Source of the DNA: Polytrichum commune
Lineage: Eukaryota > Streptophyta > Polytrichopsida > Polytrichales > Polytrichaceae
NCBI GenBank assembly: GCA_950295325.1
Contig: OX485807.1
Location: forward strand, 11,065,001-11,129,000
Direction: 5' to 3'
DNA: 64,000 nucleotides
The stretch's first letter is position 1. Each line of letters starts with the position of its first letter. Positions 12,075-23,620 of this stretch are shown piece after piece. The notes beneath the pieces are model-generated. The model had not been told where the DNA came from and made no database searches. It worked only from the letters and a program-made list of their open reading frames with translations. Position numbers and translations under genes: made by a program.

Positions 12075-12610
12075 CAGTGTTTCTTGCTTAAGTATGCACT
12101 TTGAACTGGAGCCGTTGGTGCACACTTAGTTGGTAGGTGCGTACTTTACTCATATCGCTTTCTAGACCCTCTGATTCGATGAATCACAATGGGAAACGGA
12201 TGAAACTTGAGGCAACCAGCTTGACCGAAGACCATGGATGTGAAATCATTGCAAAGTTGAGCAAACCGAACGCGCTGAGCAAGTAGGCGCTGGGGCGGGA
12301 GTATGAAGTCAATGAAGGTGCCATCCGGAAAGTCAGGGACAATCGGGAGAACATATTGCAACAAAATCCAACCTATCAAGACATTTGTTGAATCTAAAAG
12401 TGCTATCGACTTCAAAGGCTTTGAAGCTCTATACAACACTATCCTTGACATTGACAACCAATTGCTTCCAATGTTCAAACGGAAGCTAGACATGTGTATG
12501 ATGAATTGCGACGATCGTTTGAGACGTTTCAGCAAAACGTTAACAAACTAACATTTAATGTCAAGCATAAAAAATTCATGCATTCGTGGCAAATGACTCT
12601 ACATGACATG
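12075..12610 (+). mobile_element. Second pogo-like relic, left end preserved, right end lost
   Basis: The left end CAGTGTTTCTTGCTTAAGTA, preceded by TA at 12073-12074, aligns with the left end of the element at 8516, as do the next about 90 bp and the encoded helix-turn-helix. Homology to the 8516 copy runs to about 12607 (a GACATG stretch). The matching right inverted repeat is not found, so this copy is truncated. Confidence 0.65.
12179..12391 (+). pseudogene. pogo/Tigger-type transposase N-terminal DNA-binding domain, broken
   Basis: The frame begins MNHNGKRMKLEATSLTEDHG, has an in-frame TAG at 12284-12286, and continues ALGREYEVNEGAIRKVRDNR up to a TGA at 12389-12391. The second half matches the recognition-helix part of CENP-B/pogo N-terminal domains (L-x-R-E-Y-x-V-x-x-x-x-I-x-x-x-x-x-N). 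No DDE catalytic domain follows. A plus-strand frame at 12303-12551 is an out-of-frame shadow plus degraded sequence. Confidence 0.6.
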
Positions 12611-13200
12611 CCTGAGTGGAGGGATTATTTCCCATGATACCCTATCTCAAGGGTCACACTGCACCCCACGTAAAGACCTAGCCGTGATTATAGATGCTTC
12701 CACACATAATAGAAATCAGAATGGCCTCTAGGAAAGCCGGAGGGAGATTATGCGACGTGAGGCTCCCTGTAATAACAAACAGAAAGCAGGGCCAGGTCTT
12801 TACAGTACAAGGTCGTGGGTTATTTGAAATTTGAACTAGCCCTAGGGTCCTGGACCAACCACGGCGCGACACCTCACTTCCCCCCAATTTGGTGATGATC
12901 TAGGTTACAAGCATGAGCAATTCGCGGCCTGTGAATTTGAATGTCCGCTGATTTCAGCCGTTAGCAATGTCAAGAGTGTGAATGAAGCGTTTGCATGTCG
13001 ATCGAGGGAATTAGTGATTTGGTGGTGCAGTATGAAGCAGTCTGCCGAGAATTTCACCTCTTGGCCTCGAGATCATGTTCTCACTCATTCGTGCTGACTG
13101 TTTCGAACGTTGAAGGCTGGGCTTAGTAGGAGGAGGTTGGGATGGTAACTATACCTTACTTATTTTTTGAATGTCAAATGCAGCGGGTGTCGTGAATATA
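12610..13200. other. Intergenic region upstream of the SNF2 gene
   Basis: No coding region is seen. This stretch probably contains the promoter of the gene that starts at 13345, but no TATA element is obvious. Confidence 0.4.
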
Positions 13201-13204
13201 TGAC

Positions 13205-13277
13205 GACGCCGTGAGAGTGAGAGAGAGAGAGAGAGGGAGGAGGAGGAGGAGGAGGAGGAGGAGGAGGAGGAGGAGGG
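13205..13277 (+). repeat. GA and GAG microsatellite in the 5' leader/promoter of the SNF2 gene
   Basis: A GA-repeat tract (about 13208-13226) passes into a GAG/GGA triplet array up to 13277, ending 68 bp before the proposed ATG. GA-rich tracts are common in plant core promoters and 5' leaders. It also creates long spurious Ser-rich open frames on the minus strand. Confidence 0.8.
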
Positions 13278-13344
13278 GGTGATTGCGAAAGGAAGGAGTG
13301 GAAGAGCGGTGAATTGCCAAGATTGTCCCTGCGCTCTGAGAGTT

Positions 13345-16300
13345 ATGGCAGATTGGGAGAGCTTCAGAGGGTCAGGAGGGTCTCGGGAGCGCAGGGGAGG
13401 TCCTGCAAAATCTTCTGCACAGCAATCGAAGACTGAGTTACTGCAAGCCATTGCTGCGCGTCGCCAAGCTCATCTCCTTCGAACGCAAAATGCACCATCA
13501 CCTCCGCTACCAGGTCCCTCTTCTGCAACACTCCCGAAGTTAATTTAGAAGTTAATACAGTTGCGCGATCATATCTCGTTTAGGGTTTAGGGTTTAGGTT
13601 TATTGATGTGGATGGTGTATACACAACTTGTCACGTTATTGGAAGCCTCAAATTATATTTCAGGATCCAAATACTGCGTAAGAAAATTATTCTGGGTTAT
13701 GCTAATGTTTACTCATCAATGATCTATTAAACGAAAGTCGGAAATGTAGTTCTCCCCCTGCTTCAAGAGTCCCAAGTCAATTCGAGAAGAGTTACACGAT
13801 GAAATTTTGTTCGTTTCAATGGGAAATGTGGCGCAAAATGTGTCAGATGTAGTGTAGTGGCATAAGTTGTCACGTTATTCGAAGCCTCTAATTATATTTC
13901 AAGATTCAAATGGTGCGTAAGAAACTCATTGTGAGTTATGGTAATGTTTTGATCATCGACGATTCGTTACAAAGAAATCGGAAGTTTAGGTCTCCTCCTG
14001 CTTCAATAGTCCCAACTTAATTCAAGAACAGAGTTGCACGATGAGATTTCGTTCGGTTTCTGGAAATTGTGGCCCAAATTGTGTCAGGTTTATTTATGTG
14101 GAAGGTGTCTACATACATCGACACATTATTTGAAGCCTCAAATTATATTTCAAGATTCAGAGAAGAGAAGATGGGAATTTAGGTCCCCCCTTACCTGTCT
14201 TGTTGATTTCCCAACTTCTGACGGGGCCATCGCATAGGACATTATGTAAAGAATAGTCACGGTGTGGCAGACTGGGGAAATCTTCTCCATTGAATTTGTG
14301 AGTTAATCCCTAATCCCTGAACTACATCATTATCATCTCCACCCATTGAAGACGACAGTTCCAGTACTCCTGCTTCGGGAGATTTGGCCTTGTCGTTGGG
14401 CACTCCGTAACAAGATTATTTGAGACTTGTTTCATCAGGTTCGCTCTGAAGCTTGACATCTGATCAGCTTATTGACTTCTTGCAGATGCAGTGCAAAGTC
14501 ACAAAGGCGAGCGCTTTCTTGCAGAGGCCAATTTGGCTGCTTCTAAGCTTCTTCCTGAATCTTCAGAAGCAAGTGGTGCAAGTGGGGATGAGGATTCTGT
14601 TGACACTGGACATTCACCTTCCAGTATGACATTCTGACATATGGACTATCCACAAGTTATATTTGTTGCTTATATGTAAGATGGTTTTCATGAATATAGT
14701 AAATATCGTACAGGCTTGCCATAGAAAGAAATCCTGCTCCAATGACCTGTCATACAGTATGATGGGTGAAATGATAACCTGCAAGAGTGTGGACTCCATC
14801 ACCAGTAATAACAACGTATCTTGAACTGGCTGTAGACTCAAGTCAATCAAGATCCAGGGTGCAGGGACGACGAAAGATTGGCAGACTGCAATCTGAATCA
14901 AGACATTTGAGTGATGAGGAGTGGGAGTCTCTTGATGACAGCAAGTCTACTAACGACAGCAGTGCAGATAATTTGAGCAATGTCCTCAACAACATGTCCA
15001 TCAAGGAAAAGAATGGCTCTGGGATTCATGGGAAAGCAAGGATATCTGAAGATAAGTCTTCATGGAGGCCGATGGGTTCGATTATAGACATGAGGAGAAG
15101 GCTGGTTAAGAAGGCTATTCCCGCTGACTCAGAGAGTGACTCTGAAATTGATACATTTGCGAGCCCAGATGCTGCAGCAGCCTCTCCCTCTGTTGATTAC
15201 ACCTCTGCAGATGACGGTGATGTGGATTCACCTGTTTCCTTGAAGGTCAAGGCAAAGGTGAAGCAAGCTGGTGTACTGCCCAAACCTGCCTCTTCAGTAT
15301 TGAGCTCACCCAGTGATTCCTATACAGAATATGAAGAGGCTGTGTTTGATTTTCGGATTGAGAGCAGTGCAAGAGGTACTTCTGTCAATCCCCATGAGTG
15401 AAATGCCCAATATGCGGGTTAAATACAGTGATGTCTGTAAGATGTTCAATCGGTTACCCTGTGAGTAGAGAGACAGAGAAACATTGTTCCGTGACATTCT
15501 GGATCTACATTTTTTGATGAACACACAACATTGATGAAACATAAGTTGATTTGACTGGAAGAGTCTGTGCAGCAAGTGTGTCAGAGATGGCTCCATCTGA
15601 GCCACAAGAACCAGCAACAGCAAATGGAGGGGACTGTCCCAAACCAGAGGAGGACTTTGTACTAGTTGAAGGCAAGCATCGCTTCAACCTGAGAGCAAAA
15701 GTGGCGACCATGTTATATCCACATCAACGTGAAGGAATCAAATGGTTGTGGAGCTTGCACACAAAAGGAATGGGGGGTATACTTGGTGATGACATGGGCC
15801 TTGGCAAAACAATGCAGGTGAGCTTGCTATAAAAAATTGTGTTGTTTATGTAAACACAGATTGGTCGTTGATTGTGTTGTTTATTGTTGGCAATAGTTGT
15901 TTCCAGTAGTTGTTGCTCCAGTCATTACCTCATCATATCACCCCTATACAAGTAGCCTTATTGCACAACTATGTGCATCACTATGATCTGAATCCTCAGA
16001 GGATGTTACAATGTGCAGTTATCTCCATATGTCATCATATGGGGATAGTGAATGGTGTCTGATCCTCACAAGTAACTGGTGCAATGCAGGTAGCATCCTT
16101 TCTTGCAGGCCTTTTCTGTTCCCAGAACATAAAGTGTGCACTTATTGTAGCACCAAAAACCCTGCTTGCACATTGGGTGAAAGAGCTCAAGGTGGTTGGG
16201 CTTTCACGCAAAACCCAAGAGTAAGTTCATTTTACCTTACAAGTAAACTGGAGGAACTAAATTGTTCTCTACCTGATCCACTTTCTGTATACAGTTAGGT

Positions 16301-19300
16301 TGAGAATATTTGGGGTAATATCAAGAAGACATGGAAATTGAACAGATTCAATTGTACATAAGAAGCCTTCTGATATGTATGGAGGAAATTACTGCAGCTA
16401 CTCAGGCACCTCAGTCAAAGCACGTGAGTGTGCATTGCAGCATGTTCTGCAAATGGGAGGCATATTGCTCACAACTTATGACATGGTCCGATGTAACTTC
16501 AAGGCTCTCCGAGGAGACTTTGCAGGGAGGGATGGCTATGGTGATACAAGTGATGATATTATTACCTGGGACTACATGATTCTTGATGAGGTCTGTCTCA
16601 GTTAACTATGAACCAGTTTGCTTTGGTGCACAGTACCCATGTATTAGCCTTTCTTGATGACCTTGCAGGTCCTCATAGTGCTGCTTTTAAGTAACTCCAT
16701 GATATCATATCTTGGCCTGTAGTCACATTTAAGAGCAATCATTGCCTTTTATTGAGGTGATTAATTTTAGAAGATAGTGCAGTTTTAATATAATGACTGC
16801 ACAACAGTCACTGCAGGTCTTAGCTCTTCCAAGATTGTGGCCTTTTAAGACGGTGATACCCACATTTTTGATGATATAGATGCCTTTGAATTGTAGAAAA
16901 TGACACTAGAACTTCCTTCTCTTCTTTTCCAAGAGTCCTCAATTTTCACAATTCTCAGCTACCATATGTTAGCTTCTTTCTTACATCCACTCTACTGTTT
17001 GTCATACTTCCTTTGAATGAAGTGTCGCTTAGTTGCTTACTATGACGTTTTGTGTGACAGGGACATCTTGTCAAGAATCCAAATACGCAACGTGCAAAAA
17101 GTTTGCGTGAGGTTCCAGCTGCACATCGTCTTGTGCTCAGTGGCACACCACTTCAAAATCACCTTCAGGTATGGGATCATCTCTATTCTCAGCACATGCA
17201 GAGAATCTCTCAGGTCAAAATCCTGACATATGCAGACATCATTTCTTTGGGATTTTTCCTCTAGAATACACAAATTCTAATCTTATCATGTAAACTGGAC
17301 ATCCTCTTTTTAAGGCTGTCAGGTTTAGCACAATCTCAGGGATTTGTAACAGAGTACTTCCTTGAGGAGCTCTTTGTAAATTCCATTTGTCAATTCTAAT
17401 ACCTCCTTTCCTTTCTGTAGGAAATGTGGGCTCTGTTTGATTTCTGCTGCCCAAATCTTCTTGGAGATCGAAAAGAGTAAGTGCCAGTCTTGGGAGTTAC
17501 TATTCTCAAATATGAATTTGGTAGTTGTTGACTTCAGATAGTTTCAATACACAGGTGCTCTATCCAAGATTATTTGCTTAGTCAAAATCTCTGCTGAATC
17601 TCCATCAAACCATACAGTATGTTGCAAACATATTTGACCTGTAAGGGAGGTTGAGTTAATTACACCATGGTTTGTACATAGAACTGTTAAAATTAGCATT
17701 AATTTTTGTTGTGGGCTGTCATCAGGTTTAAGGACAAGTATGAACGACAAATCTTGGCAGGGACCGACAAAAATGCATCTGATCGGCAGAAGCGCATTGG
17801 ATTACAAGTTGCAGAGGTAGGATACTTTTGGACAGCCAAACATAACATTCTTATACAACTGTCACCTCCAAAGTTTTAGGCTTTTAAGTTTGATTTATCT
17901 GAGAGCAAATCTGCTATAGGTATGATTGGACCACATGTAGGACATTGATTTATAGCAAATGTTAACATCCACACAATCCTTCTGTTTCTCTACATATCCT
18001 GAAAATTCTATCTACTTGATAATGCAGGAATTGAGGCAGAAATTTGGGCCCTTCTTTTTGAGACGACTAAAGAGTGAAGTTTTTCCTGACTCGGACAACA
18101 AGGAGGAGCGGAAACTTTCTCGGAAGAATGATCTCATTGTGTGGCTGCCTCTGTCAGAGCGCCAGGTATGTGTATGGGCCTAACTGTATTGTTGATGTGG
18201 GATGTATCTTGGGAGCATGTAGTCATGTAGCAATTGAGACAAAAGAAACCTGTTCTCTGGTTCTGTGCCTGGGAGCAGTATAATTTTGTAGTTTCTGTAT
18301 GTTCTCACTCCACAGGATGTTCAATGGACATTAGTCCACATTGCTCATACTTGCCATTGTTTCGACATGCAGGAAAAGCTGTATCGAGCTTTTCTGAACA
18401 GTGATACAGCTGAGGAGACATGGAGTACTGGGAGGAAGGTCCTTGCAGCCCTAACAGTGAGTGAAAGATGATATTGTGTTATTAATACGTCTTTAGGTGA
18501 AGTTCAGTAGGAAGATATTTCAAGGGTTTTTCTTTAACGTCATTCATTTGTTCTTTGAGATCAGGTCATGAAGAAGATTTGTGACCATCCTACTTTGCTC
18601 ACAAAGAGGGCAGCAGTCGACATTGCAGAAGGTATGGAGGGATACCTTGACAATGAAGACATTGCAGCGGCTGAAGCCATGACAAATACCCTTGCAGGAA
18701 TTGCTGATGCTGATGATGGAAGCATGGGTGCCCCTTCTTGCAAAATTGTCTTCCTTATGGCACTACTGGTAAGCACTCCTTTAATCCAATCCACATCATT
18801 CCATGTTAAAATGGTTGTGATGTGATTTCAGTTCAGAGGATGTGTATAAGGTTGTTCACATTTCTGCTAACTTTGTTCAGGAGAACCTTGTTGAAGATGG
18901 TCATCGTACTCTTATCTTTGCACAGACTCGCAAGATGCTCAACATTATTCAGGTCATTTTTTAAACTGTACTTCAGTAACTTTGGCTGACTTTGTGTCTA
19001 TATAATCTTGGATTTCTACAATTTATCTAATAGTGCTGATTTACTTCAGCTTGCTCCCTTGCTTTGTACTGTGGTGCGATAGTGTTATGGAATATTAAAT
19101 AGGGTAAGATATGCAGGAAGAGATTAATGAAAGAGGATGGTGTTACCGCCGGATAGATGGTACCATCAAAGCCCCAGAACGAGAACAATGTGTGCAAGTG
19201 AGTTACACCTAATCTTTGATTCCGTTTTAATTGGTTTGCTCAACAGTGCAGTCATCATGACTGTTTAGTTGAAAAACATTCCGGAAGGAAATTTTTATGA

Positions 19301-21958
19301 CAGTCACTAGTGGCAGTTATGAAAAATGCAGAAACCTCTTGTTGATTCTGCACATGTTTGGACCACATTCACCTTCAGTACCTTCTGACTCCAAAGTGAT
19401 GAATCTGCTCTTACAAATGTGTAAATTCTTTGTGCAACAATGCCTTGTAAGAGGCTTCAACATCTGGCCAACTCTTGGGTCACTGTTTATAAGAATGTTG
19501 AACTTTTGGGTGTATAATTGTCTGCCTTTGAAAGTCTACTGCAGAGAGAACTAGTCAAGCTTGCAAGGGTAATTTAAAGTTCAAATATCAATTTTGTGTC
19601 CAGGAATTTCAAAATGATGACGAGATACCCCTCTTTTTGTTGACATCACAAGTTGGTGGCCTTGGCCTCACTCTGACGGGGGCTGACAGAGTTGTGATTG
19701 TGGATCCTGCATGGAATCCAAGGTGAGTCTACATATAATTTACTATTTGCTGTGTCATCAAGAAATGGCTGTGGTGAATGGGTTCATATGTGTCAATCTG
19801 CCCACCATGATTGTATGTATGTGGGTGAATTTCAGATTTCTGCACAAGATGATGACCTTCATGTTAACATTATTTTTCTCTATTATTTGGAACCAGTACT
19901 GACAACCAAAGTGTCGATCGAGCATATCGGATCGGTCAAAAGAATGATGTGGTCATCTATCGGCTTATGACGTGTGGAACCATAGAAGAGAAGATTTACC
20001 GTAAGCAGGTACAGGGACAATTGAATTTGAATTCACCATGTTCCTTCACATATATTCTGATGTTGCACCTATACCATGCTGTCTTCCTTGTAGCTAATCA
20101 GCTCTGCAATTTTGTCTTCAGTCATGGATTGCATACCATAATTACTCATCAGCTCTATCTGATTCTTGCATGTGTTATCCCTCATCAGCACTATCTGATT
20201 CTGGCAGGTCTTTAAAGGACACTTAATGAAAGTGGCAACTGAGAAGAAGAATCAAATGCGATATTTCTCACAAGGAGTAAGAGCCACTCACCTTGTCTGG
20301 TTGAAGAGTACATCCTCCAGTGAAGGTCTGTGTACGATTAGGGCCAGCATTTTGACCAGCTCATTTACCTGAATCATCTTGTTGTAATTGTTCTCTGATA
20401 GCACAACTTGATGCAGGAACTAGGAGATATGTTTCGAGTTCCCGAGACAGGATTCCATGTGTCCCTCACACAAAAGCAGTTGCACAAGGAGCATTTCAGT
20501 CAGCACAAAATGTAACATAGCTCTCCATTTGTTGCACCACTTGTATTTTCTACAAGCCTAGCCTAGCCTAGCTGGGCTTTTTTGTTATAGTGTTGTGATT
20601 TGTCAGGGTCCTGCAAGTAAATAATCAACAATTGTATAACATGTTCTCAGGAGATTGAGTACACAAACCAGGTGTATACTGTGAGTCCGCTTATGCTAAT
20701 GGACTATGCTAATGCGTGAAGGTGTGGCTATTCTTGTGTACAGTGATGCAGGTTTGAAACACCACATTGAGTTTCTGGAGGGGCTGGGTATAGCTGGTGT
20801 AAGTCACCACGACCTCCTATTTACTAAAGAAGAAAAACCATTGCCACCACCTGGCCCTGAGGAGAATGACCTGAAAGCCACTTGGGAACCTCGGTGAGTG
20901 TCCTCTAAGATCAAACATGCAGAAACTCTTTTTAAGAACTTGTGATGAATCGATGAAGTATACAATCCATTCCTGACTACCATGCTCCCCTTCTAATGAG
21001 ATTCAACATCCTGAACAGGAATCCTACATATGTTGGACAGCGCTTCAAGGCAGCTTCAGTGCAAGAGAACTACACATGGGAGGCAACACACCCCTTGGGG
21101 TAATTATCAATTTCTTCACCACCTTTTTATTTTTCTGTCAAACTCAGAAATTCAATTCTGTATCCGCACGGTCATCTTTCCTTTGATCCAATACTAAGCA
21201 AGATGCACATGGTATGGGCAGGCGTGGCGTGTTAGCGAGTGCAACCGCAGGTCTGCAAGGTCAGAGTATAGAGAACGATCATTGGCTGAAGGTGCAGTTT
21301 CTAAAGGGGAAATTGGAGCGGCTCTGCAGAGTATTTGATGACAAGGTATGTTGGCTTCCAACTTTATGTAAGATGACTTTCTAGTGTCATCTGTTACTGT
21401 GCAACTTTATCTTTGATAGAGTTGAAAATTGAATTTGAAATTGTGTGTCATATGACTGCTCCTGTGTGGGGTATTTTGCAGGCAACTCTTTCAAGGCTAC
21501 CAGATCAAGGAGCAAATATTGAGAAAAAAATACAGGAGACAAAAATGGAGCTGGAAGTGGCTGAATACAGGAATAGTAAAGAGAATTTTGGTGTTCAACA
21601 GCAATCTAAACCTGCTGCTCCGCCTGCTATCATCGACCTCTCCCCTCCCATTTCTGGATTAAGGAAGGAGCCTGAGGACTGGCAAAAGCCAAGGCCACTC
21701 AGTTCAAACATTATGAAGCCCTCTGGCCCCCCGGCTGCCAGTACGCTCAAGGCGCAGTCTCAGGAGGTGGTGAGACCAAAGCTCTCGAATCCTTCAAACG
21801 TTTTGTCTGTGAAACCGAAACCTGTGACTGAAATGCCAAGTTGGAGCTTATTGAGTGACTCCCCATCTTCAAGCAGGGGCTCTCCAGCTCCAACAAGCAG
21901 AGTTGATGTTGATAACATGGCCGAGGCATTGAGCTCTCTCAAACTGCGCTTGCATTAA
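13345..21958 (+). CDS. CHR24: SNF2-family ATPase, ERCC6-like/PICH-like (CHR24 type), 23 exons
   Basis: This is a chromatin-associated DNA translocase of the Rad26/ERCC6-like subfamily, presumably nuclear. Exons by eye: 13345-13513, 14486-14623, 14836-15375, 15573-15817, 16090-16220, 16398-16590, 17061-17168, 17421-17476, 17726-17816, 18028-18165, 18373-18456, 18565-18768, 18881-18952, 19117-19197, 19604-19722, 19897-20008, 20208-20276, 20417-20511, 20651-20680, 20744-20893, 21019-21099, 21222-21345, 21482-21958. All use GT-AG and sum to 3507 nt, about 1168 residues, with consistent phases. Landmarks: [13 protein letters not shown] near residue 330, Walker [10 protein letters not shown] near 355-362, motif Ia [13 protein letters not shown] near 471-474 (split between exons 6 and 7), [33 protein letters not shown] near 764-775 and DRAYRIGQ near 799-806. 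The C-terminus keeps [16 protein letters not shown], as in the Arabidopsis CHR24 type. The N-terminus is acidic and Ser-rich. The start was chosen as the first ATG in frame (MADWESFRG). The starts of exons 3 and 4 and exon 19 are the least certain. No break was found. Confidence 0.9.
13578..13601 (+). repeat. Telomere-type TTTAGGG motif in intron 1
   Basis: GTTTAGGGTTTAGGGTTTAGG is about three copies of the plant telomere heptamer, 65 bp into intron 1 of the SNF2 gene. Short telo-boxes near the 5' end are frequent in plant genes for DNA replication and translation; a regulatory role here is an inference. Confidence 0.75.
13604..14180 (+). repeat. Degenerate tandem repeat of about 240 bp in intron 1 of the SNF2 gene
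   Basis: Two full units and one partial unit are seen, anchored by TTGTCACGTTATT at 13628, its counterpart at 13867, and a diverged version near 14119. Each anchor is followed by GAAGCCTC.AATTATATTTCA. Units one and two stay similar over their whole length (both contain TCTCC.CCTGCTTCAA.AGTCC), so this is an old local duplication inside the intron. Confidence 0.7.
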
Positions 21959-22677
21959 GTTGCCCATATTCAGTATGCCAGTTTTTCTTTCATCAAGCTA
22001 TCAAGATGACATCGACTTCTGTGTGAATCTGAGCACCTCAAACTGGCGATGTTTCTCTGTTGGCAGATTATTCATATTTAAGAAATCTTTGTTCCTAGTT
22101 GCTCACTGAGCAACTGCACCTGTAATTATAATTCTTTTCAAGGATTCATCTCAAGAATGGAATGAGATTCTTGTCTTCGCAAAAACAGTCATTTCTGTTG
22201 AGATAGCATGTTATTGACCCAAGTAAATGAAGCCTGATATTTGAAGGATGCAGAGGAGAATTGATACTTTGTGGAGGATCTGAGATCATGGACCTCTAGG
22301 ATCACTATTTGAACTGAAACTAAATTATTTGCCAATACATTAGTTTTTCATATTCTTGATGTGCTTGGCAACCGTATTCTATTGATGAGTAAAATCATTG
22401 AGGGTTTCATCTTTCTTTCCTGTTGTCATGAGTAATTGTCCTTTATAAGCAAGCTGAGTAATTTGTATAAGTGTATAGGTTTCGCCAAGTATTTGTTCCA
22501 ACACAATTCTCATCTGTTGAATTTCTCTTTCAGGCACTTGTAAGTGTGACTATTAGAATTAGGTGTTCCCAAGGTTTGCAGTTGGGTCCCACATTCATCA
22601 GGAAGTGCATAGACTTGAAACTAACTAAATAATTGATGATGTAACACTCTTATGGGCCTCAAATGGACACTCTTAGC
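21959..22677. other. 3' flank of the SNF2 gene
   Basis: This is the probable 3' untranslated region and spacer. There is no clear AATAAA close to the stop, and no open frame or repeat was recognised before 22678. Confidence 0.4.
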
Positions 22678-22945
22678 TCTGCACCCACTTTATCAAAGAC
22701 ACAATTTTGTACCTACTAGCCCTACCTCCTAGGATAGCTACGAGGTAGAGGTTTAGGTCTGCACCCAATTTATCAAACCTGCAGTTTGTATGAGATGCTT
22801 AGCAAATCCAAATCGAGGTCAAATCTCTTTTCTTAATTTTTGGAGCTCATACAAGTTTCCAAAGTAAATATTCTCTTAAGTGATTCTTTCCCATTAACTG
22901 AACATAAGGTCCATTATATATGTTGACTATTAAACCTAGAATACT
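22678..22945 (+). repeat. Dispersed repeat family R1, copy 1
   Basis: This stretch shares with 28298-28690 a TCTGCACCCACTT start, followed by GAGATG.TTAGCAAATCC, TTTTTGGAGCTCATA and TGTTGACT blocks. The inner blocks also recur at 44525-44800 and 57145-57470. All four copies have the same orientation. No coding or terminal inverted repeats were seen, so the class is unknown. Confidence 0.55.
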
Positions 22946-23261
22946 TAAGTTACACCCATAAGTGCAATCAAGTTGTCTTTGTAAGTGCAATTAGGTTTTC
23001 TTTGCGCATAGGCTGCCTCTTAACCCATGCAAATAGATTTAGATCAAAACCATATAACAAGAACTTATAACTTTGTTAATTCATTCATATAATGATCACA
23101 GTAAATACATGTGTTGTTACCATGGTAGTGAATATTCAAAATGGCTAAGAGTGTCAAGAACTTAGTGTGGGGCGCAAAGTCCAATTCTGCTTTCAAATCT
23201 GATTGTAGATGTCACTGTAGGGACACATGTCATCCTAGTCACCCTAAGTTGATGATGTGGA

Positions 23262-23420
23262 CCTTGCGCAGCTGAGTTGGCAAAGCGCTCCCTTTGTACT
23301 GCAGTGCACTGTAAGAGCTATCTCTGTCCGGGAGAGAGACTGGAGCTTCTTGAGGGTTTCGGTGCCACGGACAAATTCTACTCGATATCTCGCACAGGAT
23401 ACTTCGAGCACGGTCCGAGG
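23262..23420 (+). repeat. Possible tRNA-derived SINE head upstream of the trihelix gene
   Basis: CAGCTGAGTTGGCAAAGCGC followed by TCCCTTTGTACTGCAG resembles the D-arm (A box) and anticodon arm of a tRNA. A convincing B box is not found, only a weak GGTTTCGGTGCC. The sequence is not a foldable tRNA gene. It lies about 200-350 bp before the trihelix coding start. Confidence 0.3.
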
Positions 23421-23620
23421 CCACAACAATTGTTGCCCAGATCACAATTTCTTCATTTTTCTTTTGCTTTGGCAATCTGAAATGCTGAGCTTCGGATGCA
23501 TGGCCACTTAGGGCCCTTATCTACTTACCCTAGTCGATGTGCTCACGAAGCAATTCACAGACAATTCGGTGTCTCCAGCTGGTCAAATTGGAGCAAGAGG
23601 GACACCGGAACCTCCTAACC

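Noticed and set aside
13149-13451. Minus-strand Ser-rich frame
   Set aside because: Created by the GA/GAG microsatellite and the reverse of SNF2 exon 1.
16299-16314. Possible 16-nt micro-exon in the SNF2 gene
   Set aside because: Joining 16220 directly to 16398 keeps the frame and gives the family-typical sequence, so no micro-exon is needed.
23262-23340. tRNA gene
   Set aside because: D-arm and anticodon-arm resemblance only; no acceptor pairing and no proper B box.
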